Below the pieces are notes generated by a model. That model saw only the letters and a program-made list of their open reading frames with translations. It was not told the DNA's origin and searched no databases. A stretch of DNA of 11,898 bases from CAADGN01 sp035443945 (GTDB taxonomy: Bacteria; Planctomycetota; Phycisphaerae; Phycisphaerales; UBA1924): assembly GCA_035443945.1 (NCBI GenBank), contig DAOMNQ010000085.1:1-11898 (forward strand), read 5' to 3'. Of this stretch, positions 5,836 to 11,898 are shown piece by piece. Positions within the stretch are counted from its first letter, which is position 1; every line of letters starts with the position of its first letter. The translations under genes were made by a program, and so were the position numbers.

Positions 5836-8021
5836 CCCGGACCCACCGTGCCAACCCCGTGACCCGCGAGCCGGAACCGCCGCCCGAGGCCTCGCACTTC
5901 TTCAACCGCGACCTCTCGTGGCTGGAGTTCAACCGGCGCGTGCTGGCGCAGGCCGCCGACGCGGACTTCCCGCTGCTGGAGCGGGTGAAGTTCCTCGCCA
6001 TCTTCTCGAACAACCTCGACGAGTTCTTCATGAAGCGCATCGGCCAGATGAAGCGCTCGGTGCTCGCCGGGATCGACGCGCCGGGGCCGGACGGCCTGCG
6101 AGGGCGGCAGGTGCTCGCGGCCCTGCGCGCGCGAGTGATCGAGTTGCAGCGTACCCAGGCCGACCTGTGGGAGCGCACGCTCCGCCCCGCGCTCGAGGCC
6201 GAGGGCGTGCGCATCCTGCGGTATGCCGACCTGAACGCCGCGGAGCGCACGTCGATCGACGCCTGGTACCGTGCGAACGTCTTCCCGGTGCTCACGCCGC
6301 TGGCGGTCGATCCGGGGCACCGGTTCCCGTTCATCTCGAACCTGTCGGAGAATCTGGGCATCCTCGTGTGCGCGCCCGGCAGCCCCGAGCGGCACTTCGC
6401 GCGCATCAAGGTGCCGGACGTGCTGCCGCGGTTTGTCCCGGTGGGGGCGGACGCGCCGATGCAGCCGGGCGACCTCTCGAAGATCAACGTTTCTTCCGAT
6501 GCTCCGCTGCGACTGCTCCCCCTGGAGGAGTTGATCATCAACAACCTCGACGACCTCTTCCCCGGCATGGAGACGCACGACGTCACGCCCTTCCGCCTGA
6601 CGCGCAACGCGGCGGTCGAGCGCGAGGACGACGAGGTCGAGGACCTGCTGGAGCACGTCGAGGCCGAACTGCACATGCGGCGTTTCGCCAGCGCGGTGCG
6701 CATCGAGACCGGACCGGACCCTTCGCCCGGCGTGCTCGCCTTCGTCACCGACGAACTGGGGCTGACCGACGAGGACGTTTATCAGCGGCCCGGCCCGCTC
6801 GAGTACGCCGATCTGTTCCAGATCGCGGACCTCGCCCTGCCGCACCTCAGGTTCGAGCCGTGGATTCCGATGATCCCGCCGGCGATCGCGCACGCCTCGT
6901 CCTCGGACTCGGACCTCTTCGCCATCGTGCGCGAGCGCGACGTGCTGCTCCACCACCCCTACGAGTCGTTCAAGGCGTCGGTCGAGCGGTTCATCGCCGC
7001 CGCCGCACGCGACCCGGACGTGCTCGCGATCAAGCAGACGATCTACCGCACGAGCCGCGACTCGCCGTTCGTCGCCTCGCTCATCCGCGCCGCCGAAAGC
7101 GGCAAGCAGGTCGCCTGTCTCGTGGAACTGCGCGCGCGCTTCGACGAGCAGAAGAACCTCCGCTTCGCGCGCCAACTCGAGAAGCACGGCGTCCACGTCG
7201 CCTACGGCGTGGTCGGGCTGAAAACCCACTGCAAGTGCTCCCTCGTCGTGCGGCGCGAGAGCGGCGGACTGCGCGCCTACGCCCACCTCGGCACCGGCAA
7301 CTACAACCCCCACACGGCCCAACTCTACACCGACATCGGCCTGCTCACGTCCAACCCGCGCATCACCGACGACGTCGTCGCGCTCTTCAACCTCCTCACC
7401 GGCCGCAGCCAGCAGACCGACTACAACGAACTTCTCATCGCGCCGGCCAACCTCCGCCGCCAGTTCTCCGAACTCATCCGGCGCGAGACCGAGAACGCCC
7501 GGCGCGGCCTGCCCGCGCGCATCTTCGCCAAGGTCAACTCCCTCGAGGACCGCAAGATGACCGAACTGATCTACGAGGCCTCGCGGGCAGGCGTCCGGGT
7601 CGATCTCGTCGTGCGCGGCTTCTGCTGCCTCCGACCCGGCGTGCCCGGACTCTCCGAGAACGTCCGCGTCTTCTCCGTCGTCGGGCGATTCCTCGAGCAC
7701 TCGCGCGTCTTCCACTTCGCCAACGCCCGCGAGAACCCCCTCGAGGGAGACTGGTACATCGGCTCGGCCGACTGGATGTACCGCAACCTCAACAACCGCG
7801 TCGAGGCCGTCATCCCGGTGCGCGACGCCGACGCCCGGCGGCGCCTGAACCGCATCCGCGAGGTCATGCTCGCCGACCGCCGACGGGCCTGGTCGCTCAA
7901 CCCCGACGGCTCGTACACGCAACTCGTCCCCCCCCCGGATGCGCTGCCCGACTCGCCCGCCGCCCTCGGCACATTCCGCACGCTGATGAACGACACGCTC
8001 ACCGCCTCCGGTCAGGCGTAA
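5832..8021 (+). CDS. ppk1: Polyphosphate kinase 1
   Basis: 729-residue enzyme that reversibly polymerises the gamma phosphate of ATP into inorganic polyphosphate; typically membrane-associated. All PPK1 domains are present. The N-terminal domain carries HFFNRDLSWLEFNRRVL (22-38) and FSNNLDEFFMKR. The two phospholipase-D-like catalytic domains include IYRTSRDSPF, VELRARFDEQKN, GLKTHCK, GTGNYNPHTA, LRPGVPGLSENV and GRFLEHSRVFHF. The E. coli residues R375, R405, H435 (phosphohistidine) and H592 correspond to R406, R436, H466 and H623, each shifted by exactly 31. The GTG start at 5832 overlaps the upstream TGA; an in-frame GTG at 5859 is the alternative. It ends 18 nt from the convergent ypdA-like gene. 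A run of nine C at 7928-7936 lies near the 3' end. Confidence 0.97.
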   Translation: MTRTHRANPVTREPEPPPEASHFFNRDLSWLEFNRRVLAQAADADFPLLERVKFLAIFSNNLDEFFMKRIGQMKRSVLAGIDAPGPDGLRGRQVLAALRARVIELQRTQADLWERTLRPALEAEGVRILRYADLNAAERTSIDAWYRANVFPVLTPLAVDPGHRFPFISNLSENLGILVCAPGSPERHFARIKVPDVLPRFVPVGADAPMQPGDLSKINVSSDAPLRLLPLEELIINNLDDLFPGMETHDVTPFRLTRNAAVEREDDEVEDLLEHVEAELHMRRFASAVRIETGPDPSPGVLAFVTDELGLTDEDVYQRPGPLEYADLFQIADLALPHLRFEPWIPMIPPAIAHASSSDSDLFAIVRERDVLLHHPYESFKASVERFIAAAARDPDVLAIKQTIYRTSRDSPFVASLIRAAESGKQVACLVELRARFDEQKNLRFARQLEKHGVHVAYGVVGLKTHCKCSLVVRRESGGLRAYAHLGTGNYNPHTAQLYTDIGLLTSNPRITDDVVALFNLLTGRSQQTDYNELLIAPANLRRQFSELIRRETENARRGLPARIFAKVNSLEDRKMTELIYEASRAGVRVDLVVRGFCCLRPGVPGLSENVRVFSVVGRFLEHSRVFHFANARENPLEGDWYIGSADWMYRNLNNRVEAVIPVRDADARRRLNRIREVMLADRRRAWSLNPDGSYTQLVPPPDALPDSPAALGTFRTLMNDTLTASGQA

Positions 8022-8039
8022 CGCGCGCCGGCGTGCCCG

Positions 8040-9137
8040 TCAGGACTCCTCCAGCGGGCCGAACTCCGGCTCTTCGCTCGCGCCGCCCGTGCCCGTGATG
8101 GCCCGCACGATGCGGTCGGCGTGGACGTGCGTGTTCTCGATGAAGTACCGGGTCCGCTCCTGCGAGCCGCCGCACGCCGTCCCCGCGACGTACACCCCCG
8201 GCACGTTCGTCTCCATCGTCCGCGCGTCGTGCGCCGGCCGACGCTCCGGGCCTTCGAGCGCGACGCCGAACGCCTCGAAGAGCGACGGGTCCTGCACGTA
8301 GCCGGTCATCAGCAGCACGAAGTCGGTCTCGACCTCGGTCGGCACGCCGCGCCCGCCCGCATCGCCGAGCACGACCAAGCCGGGGCGGATCTCGCGGACG
8401 ATGGTCCGTGGCAGCCAGCCGATCTCGCCCTTCTCGATCAGCCACTCAATCTCCGGACGCAGCCAGTACTTCACGCGCTGCTCGTCGAAGCGCTCGCCGC
8501 GATAGGAAACGGTCACGCGCGCGCCCGCCCGCCAGCACCGCAGCGCGGCCTCCACCGCCGAGTTCTTCCCGCCCACGATCAGCACCCGCGTCCCGAAGTA
8601 CTTGTGCGGCCCCTCGAAGTAGTGGCTCGCGTGCGCCAGCCCCTCGCCCGCCACGCCCAGCATCCTCGGGCGGTGCATGTTGCCGATCGCCAGCACGACC
8701 CGCCGCGCCCGATACTCCTCCGCGCCGTCCGTGGCGGGGCTTCGCAGGCCCCGATCTCGCTCCGGTTCCTCCACGCCACCGACGCCGTGCGTGCTTCGCT
8801 CGCTGCGCACGACGAACGCGTCCCCCTCGCGCCGCGCGCCCACGACCCGCCGGTACCTCCGCACCTCCAGCCCGAACTGCCGCACGATCTCGCGCAGGTA
8901 CGCCTGGTACTCCTCGCCGGTGATCTTGCCCTGATCGACCGAGGGGATCGGCACGCCGCAGATGGCGAGCCGCTCGGGGCTGGAGAAGAACCGCGTCTGC
9001 GGCGCCCACCACCCGAAGGTCGCCCCGACCTGCCCCGCCTCGATCTGCACGTACTCCACGCCCGCGCGCTTCAGCCCCGCCGCCACCTCCAGCCCGATCG
9101 GCCCCGCGCCGACGATGAGCACGTCCGTCCCACGCAT
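8040..9137 (-). CDS. ypdA: YpdA/Bdr-like FAD-dependent, NADPH-type oxidoreductase
   Basis: 365-residue two-dinucleotide-binding flavoprotein of the thioredoxin-reductase fold. FAD binds at GAGPIG (10-15) and NAD(P)H at VGGKNSAVEAAL (188-199); the latter string, with FFSSPERLAICGVP, SHYFEGPHKYF, VSYRGERF, VKYWLRPEI and the ENTHVHA end, is YpdA-like. YpdA of Firmicutes reduces bacillithiol disulfide using Cys14 in GGGPCG. Here position 14 is Ile, so that activity is doubtful. Residues about 113-142 are an insertion that carries a hairpin at DNA level. A Cys at 322 (TACGG) may be redox-relevant. The protein is about 35-40 residues longer than Firmicute YpdA. The start is ATG 9137 rather than a GTG at 9161. 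There is no Shine-Dalgarno; TATTGT lies 6 nt upstream. It is convergent with ppk1. Confidence 0.9.
   Translation of the reverse strand: MRGTDVLIVGAGPIGLEVAAGLKRAGVEYVQIEAGQVGATFGWWAPQTRFFSSPERLAICGVPIPSVDQGKITGEEYQAYLREIVRQFGLEVRRYRRVVGARREGDAFVVRSERSTHGVGGVEEPERDRGLRSPATDGAEEYRARRVVLAIGNMHRPRMLGVAGEGLAHASHYFEGPHKYFGTRVLIVGGKNSAVEAALRCWRAGARVTVSYRGERFDEQRVKYWLRPEIEWLIEKGEIGWLPRTIVREIRPGLVVLGDAGGRGVPTEVETDFVLLMTGYVQDPSLFEAFGVALEGPERRPAHDARTMETNVPGVYVAGTACGGSQERTRYFIENTHVHADRIVRAITGTGGASEEPEFGPLEES
8736..8752. repeat. Palindromic hairpin inside the ypdA-like gene
   Basis: GGGGCTT-CGC-AGGCCCC forms a 7-bp stem (one G-T wobble) with a 3-nt loop. It lies inside the stretch coding for the non-family insert (about residues 113-142) of the oxidoreductase, suggesting that a short palindromic element inserted in frame. 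Confidence 0.5.
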
Positions 9138-9143
9138 GCGCAG

Positions 9144-9149
9144 ACAATA
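9144..9149 (-). promoter_or_regulatory. TATTGT -10-like box for the ypdA-like gene
   Basis: TATTGT on the minus strand ends 6 nt before the ATG at 9135-9137. TTGACC lies 19 nt further upstream (9169-9174), a long but possible spacing. Transcription from it would give a leaderless or nearly leaderless message, matching the lack of a Shine-Dalgarno. Confidence 0.35.
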
Positions 9150-9190
9150 GCGACCCCCCACGGACGCAGGTCAATCAGCCCGCGAGCAGC

Positions 9191-9215
9191 GGTGGCACAG
9201 GCGTCTCGCCTGCGC
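9191..9215. repeat. Short intergenic palindrome, dispersed-repeat type
   Basis: CAGGCG-TCT-CGCCTG (9198-9212) within GGTGGCACAGGCG... forms a 6-bp perfect stem with a 3-nt loop. From memory, very similar GGCACAGGCGTCTCGCCTG elements occur many times between genes in planctomycete genomes. This copy lies upstream of the ypdA-like gene. The dispersed nature cannot be shown from one window. Confidence 0.5.
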
Positions 9216-9252
9216 GCTTCCCCTCGCCGACATCTCCGCCACCACGGCGCCA

Positions 9253-9280
9253 CGCGACGATCGCGATACGATTCCGTATC
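9253..9280 (-). terminator. Two adjacent hairpins at the end of the HAF/small-ORF unit
   Basis: GATACG-ATTC-CGTATC (9265-9280) overlaps the stop codon of the small ORF, and CGCGA-CGA-TCGCG (9253-9265) abuts it, sharing one base. Both stems are perfect (6 and 5 bp). No U-tract follows, so factor-independent termination is uncertain. The placement at the end of the transcription unit is the main support. Confidence 0.38.
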
Positions 9281-9377
9281 AGGCGCGATCTACGGGCAGC
9301 ACGCTGATCGCGTCCGTGTAGAAACTCGACGTAGCAATGTCATCGAAGCGGGTCTGTGTATGGCTGCCACGAGACAT
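9279..9377 (-). CDS. Probable small ORF, 32 aa, unknown function
   Basis: The HAF gene stop is immediately followed by AAGGAGG (9383-9389), a 5-nt spacer and an ATG (9375-9377), as strong a ribosome binding site as any in this window. The frame runs 32 codons to TGA (9279-9281), beginning MSRGSHTQTRF and ending SVLPVDRA. The peptide is polar, with no signal or membrane helix. The tight stop-to-SD junction implies translational coupling with the HAF gene. No family recognised. It might also be the surviving start of a longer, truncated gene, since palindromic repeat sequence lies just beyond. Confidence 0.5.
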   Translation of the reverse strand: MSRGSHTQTRFDDIATSSFYTDAISVLPVDRA

Positions 9378-9389
9378 ACCGGCCTCCTT

Positions 9390-10400
9390 TCAGCGTCTGC
9401 GCCGCATGGCCGCCGCGGTGAGGGCGAGCGGCGCGAGCGAGCCGGGCGCTGGGATGGGGATGTGGGCGATCCAGGCTTCCTGGCGGTTGGGGGTGTGGTT
9501 CCAGCCCGTGCCGGTGATGATGAGCGTGTCGCCAACGACCGTGACGCCGCTAGCGCGCCCGATCGACCAGTTGAGTGCGGTGATGTCGATGCCGGCGTCG
9601 AGCAGGACGCTGCGAACGGAGCGCATCCCCCATTCCTCGCTCCAGACGAAGGCTTCCTCCCGCAGGCCTGCATTGGACCTGCCGACCACGTACTCGCCGT
9701 TGGGCGAGACGGCGTGCGCGGAACTGAGTGGGGCGGGTTCGTAGAGGACACCAAGGCCGATCATGCCGTCCTGCGCTGTCCAGAGGAATCCGCGGCCGTC
9801 GGTTTGGCCGCTGCTTGATCCGCCGATGGCGGCGCCGTCGCTCGACACGCCGACGGCGATGCTGGAGGTCATGCCGGGGAGCGTGCCCAGGCCGACCATG
9901 CCGGACTCGGGCGTCCAGCGGAAGGCCTCCGTTCGGCCCGGGTAATGAACTCTCCCTACGACGGCACTTCCGCCCATCGAAACGCTCCGCGCGCTGGTCG
10001 ACGTGGCGCCGTCCGGCTTGCCGAGTCCCTGGATGCCGACACCCTCAGTCCAGAGAAAGGCCTGAAGCCCCTGCGAAGAGTTACCATTCCCAGCGACATG
10101 GCGTCCGTCGGCCGAGATGCCGTAGGCTTGGGTTTCGTTCCCGCCGGGAAGTGTGCCGATACCGATCATTCCGTCTTCGTGCGTCCAGCGGAAGCCCTCA
10201 TACAGCCCAGGAAACCCGCCGCCGGCCAGACTGAATCCCACTACGGCACGCCCGTCGCCGGTCATGGCGGTGGCGACGCTGTTCTCGCCGCCCCCCGGTA
10301 GGTCGCCGAGGCCGAAGAACGTTGCGGCGCGTTGCGCCGAGGCGATCAACGCGAAGCACGCGATGGAGCAGGCGACGGCAAAGAGGTGACAAATGCGCAT
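9390..10400 (-). CDS. Secreted HAF-repeat protein with PEP-CTERM-like sorting tail
   Basis: 336 residues. The signal peptide is residues 1 to about 22 (basic start, hydrophobic core, ASA-Q cleavage). Five HAF-type repeats of about 45 residues run from 29 to 258, each with the pattern GLGTLPGG...A.GIS.DG..V.G......AFLWT...GM, followed by a degenerate sixth (259-313). Such repeats probably fold as blades of a beta-propeller. The C-terminus is IPIPAPG (314-320), a hydrophobic stretch, then RRRR (333-336), the planctomycete version of a PEP-CTERM/exosortase sorting signal. It is exported and likely held at or released from the envelope; the function is unknown. I chose ATG 10400 over a TTG five codons upstream because it starts the signal peptide. 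It lies 65 nt downstream of the FG-GAP gene on the same strand. Confidence 0.85.
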   Translation of the reverse strand: MRICHLFAVACSIACFALIASAQRAATFFGLGDLPGGGENSVATAMTGDGRAVVGFSLAGGGFPGLYEGFRWTHEDGMIGIGTLPGGNETQAYGISADGRHVAGNGNSSQGLQAFLWTEGVGIQGLGKPDGATSTSARSVSMGGSAVVGRVHYPGRTEAFRWTPESGMVGLGTLPGMTSSIAVGVSSDGAAIGGSSSGQTDGRGFLWTAQDGMIGLGVLYEPAPLSSAHAVSPNGEYVVGRSNAGLREEAFVWSEEWGMRSVRSVLLDAGIDITALNWSIGRASGVTVVGDTLIITGTGWNHTPNRQEAWIAHIPIPAPGSLAPLALTAAAMRRRR

Positions 10401-10465
10401 GGCGTGATCTCTCAACGCAGGGGGGAGAGCGGTGCAACGCCCGACTCAAGACCGGCGTGCGTGCT

Positions 10466-11734
10466 TCACGGCCCCCCGACGATGAGCGTGCTGTTGATGA
10501 GAACGGAGATCGTGTGGCTGCGGTGGTTGCTCGTGATGATGTCGTCGAAGCCGTCCTGGTTGAGGTCGGCGCACACGACCTGGATCGACAGTTTCGAGAA
10601 GTCCGACCCGTTGCCGTCGTCGAGGGGGAGTCGATACTTCGGGTCGCCGGCGTTGTACTGGAACCGCCCGTCGCCCTTGCCCAGGAGGATCCACGCGCGA
10701 CTTGTGAGGTCAGCGGGTACCGTCACGACGAGGTCGGGCTTCGTGCCCCCGTTCAGGTGGCCGACGGCGATCCCGTTCCAGACCGGCGGAAGCGGGTCGC
10801 CGCCGCCGCCCGGGGGGTCGAAGTCGTCGGTGTCGAGGCCGGGGTTCTCGTTGTCTCCGCAGTCGTAGATGAAGTTGCCGCGTCCGTCGCCGTGGAGGAT
10901 GCGGACTTGGTCGTTGCGCAGGAGGCCCGCGATGTCCTCGCGCGTGGACCCGGCGGTGAACCGGCCGACGGCCATGTCGTGGAAGAGCCAGGCGTTGAAG
11001 CCCTCGCTGCACGCCGGCGTGCGCCGCGCCAGGCCGAAGTTGAACCCCCCGCCGTTGGTCAGCACCGAGACGCCGTCGTCGAAGAGGTCGCCGGTCACAG
11101 CGTCGATGAGCGGCAGGCCGAAGAGCAGTTTGTTGAAATCGGCGGCGACCACGTCGCCCGAGTTGAGGAACGTGCCCGTGACGACGGTCGCGGCGAGTTC
11201 GAGCCTGCCCGGGTCGTAGGGGAGGTTGTAGAGGAAGTACGCCGCGTCGAGCGGGTCGTAGGTCTGCTGGTTCAGATCGACGGCGGCGACGACGTCGATC
11301 AGGCCGTCGTTGTCGAAGTCCGCGATGGCGAAGCCGCGGACAGGCGCAGGCGTCTGGATGTGGCTCTTGAGATCGAACTGTTCTGCTTGGCTGTTCCAGA
11401 CGTACACGAACACGCCCCACGTACCCTCGGCGGGGTCGGCATTGGGCTCGAGGCTGGCGGCGGAGACGACGAGGTCGAGGTGCTCGTCGGCGTTCATGTG
11501 CGCGAAGCGCACCTCGGCCGGGACCGTGACCGGCTCGCCCATGCCGTCCACCAACCCCTCAGTGATGTTCTGAAGGAACGTCAGCCCGTTCGCAGGGTTC
11601 TCCCAGTCGCCGGTGTTCCTATAGACGTAGACGCCGGCGCCCGAGCCGAGGCTCGTCGTGTTGACGTTCATCGCGCCGTTGACGATCGCGACCTCGGGGA
11701 AGCCGTCGGGTTCGCTGCCGCTCGCGCCGATCAC
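10466..11734 (-). CDS. Secreted FG-GAP/VCBS-repeat protein, 5' end interrupted
   Basis: 422 residues from the only usable start, a GTG at 11732-11734. Repeated FG-GAP/VCBS units with Ca2+-loop-like acidic motifs are visible: HMNADEHLDLVV (79-90), DFDNDGLIDVVAA (139-151), HLNGGTKPDLVV (326-337) and DLNQDGFDDI (390-399). They suggest a beta-propeller of the integrin-alpha-like type, used outside the cell for binding. The GTG is unlikely to be the true start, because FG-GAP-like sequence (YPFGVAAGDV) continues upstream in frame, through a poly-Gly tract, to a TAG at 11855-11857. Beyond the TAG the same frame reads like a signal-peptide end (LAVAGGVGAGERA). So the gene is probably a pseudogene, or the assembly has an error. 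No role recognised. Confidence 0.75.
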   Translation of the reverse strand: MIGASGSEPDGFPEVAIVNGAMNVNTTSLGSGAGVYVYRNTGDWENPANGLTFLQNITEGLVDGMGEPVTVPAEVRFAHMNADEHLDLVVSAASLEPNADPAEGTWGVFVYVWNSQAEQFDLKSHIQTPAPVRGFAIADFDNDGLIDVVAAVDLNQQTYDPLDAAYFLYNLPYDPGRLELAATVVTGTFLNSGDVVAADFNKLLFGLPLIDAVTGDLFDDGVSVLTNGGGFNFGLARRTPACSEGFNAWLFHDMAVGRFTAGSTREDIAGLLRNDQVRILHGDGRGNFIYDCGDNENPGLDTDDFDPPGGGGDPLPPVWNGIAVGHLNGGTKPDLVVTVPADLTSRAWILLGKGDGRFQYNAGDPKYRLPLDDGNGSDFSKLSIQVVCADLNQDGFDDIITSNHRSHTISVLINSTLIVGGP

Positions 11735-11818
11735 GTCCCCGGCCGCGACGCCGAACGGGTACCCGCCGCCGCTGCCGAAGAGGACGGGCGGCTTGAAGGT
11801 GGGTAAGACTTCGACAGA

Positions 11819-11845
11819 CCCGCCCCCGCCCCCGCCCCCGCCTCC
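11819..11845 (-). repeat. (GGGGGC)n tract coding poly-Gly; G-quadruplex motif
   Basis: On the minus strand three runs of five G and one of three G are separated by single C, giving nine or more consecutive glycine codons in the FG-GAP frame. This meets the standard G3+N1-7 four-run definition of a G-quadruplex. It sits between the putative signal peptide and the repeat domain, where a flexible linker would be expected. Confidence 0.7.
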
Positions 11846-11898
11846 GGGCTGCCCCTACGCCCTCTCCCCGGCCCCGACGCCCCCCGCCACGGCCAGCG

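Noticed and set aside
8022..8039. Bidirectional terminator between ppk1 and the ypdA-like gene
   Set aside because: Only 18 bp are available and no stem of useful length with a T-tract is visible.
5666..8098. 810-codon plus-strand frame and 701-codon minus-strand frame overlapping ppk1
   Set aside because: Both are high-GC shadows of ppk1, with biased composition and no domain.
8121..9818. 565-codon plus-strand frame opposite the ypdA-like gene
   Set aside because: Antisense to a recognisable flavoprotein; no signal of its own and it crosses the intergenic repeat.
10322..11806. 494-codon plus-strand frame opposite the FG-GAP gene
   Set aside because: Antisense shadow rich in Val, Arg and Glu; the minus strand carries the FG-GAP motifs.

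Overview
The window is high-GC bacterial DNA. It most resembles a Planctomycetota genome of the Phycisphaerae/Phycisphaerales type. That placement is inferred from four things: the secreted HAF-repeat protein ending in a PAPG-hydrophobic-RRRR sorting tail, the FG-GAP/VCBS protein, the very high GC, and a short GC-rich palindrome of a kind I remember from planctomycete genomes. No rRNA or marker gene confirms it. One 100-base run of N marks a scaffold gap.

Layout. Bases 1-308 hold a possible gene start running off the left edge on the minus strand, a candidate promoter for it, and a terminator-like hairpin that closes the next operon. Bases 309-1234 (minus) carry two small heat shock proteins (Hsp20) in one operon. 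Bases 1235-1671 have no gene: they hold a long hsp20 leader, a perfect palindrome, and a heptanucleotide tandem array (GACTCAG)n broken by the gap. A tRNA-Ser(UGA) follows, then a short-form alpha-glucan phosphorylase (plus). This converges, sharing a CTAG, on a small SH3-like protein and a phosphoglucomutase/phosphoglucosamine mutase family enzyme (both minus). Divergent from these is a two-gene plus-strand operon: a QueD/6-pyruvoyl-tetrahydropterin-synthase homologue overlapping polyphosphate kinase 1 by GTGA. Then come minus-strand genes: a YpdA-type FAD/NADPH oxidoreductase, a probable 32-codon small ORF behind a HAF-repeat PEP-CTERM-like secreted protein, and an FG-GAP/VCBS secreted protein whose 5' end is interrupted by a stop codon next to a G-quadruplex-like glycine tract.

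Together: glycogen/maltodextrin phosphorolysis (glucose-1-phosphate release), a hexose-phosphate mutase able in principle to use that product, and polyphosphate synthesis sit within about 6 kb, suggesting a storage-polymer neighbourhood. The Hsp20 pair is a stress module. The right third encodes envelope or secreted repeat proteins.

I did not find a clear new defence or mobile system. The most unusual points are: (1) the QueD homologue keeps its zinc ligands but lacks all three proton-transfer residues; (2) the YpdA homologue has Ile at the active-site Cys14 position and an in-frame palindrome-bearing insert; (3) the small ORF with a perfect Shine-Dalgarno directly after the HAF gene; (4) the heptamer array and gap between divergent genes; (5) -10-like boxes 6-12 nt from three start codons, hinting at leaderless transcripts; and (6) the amber stop beside a G4 tract.
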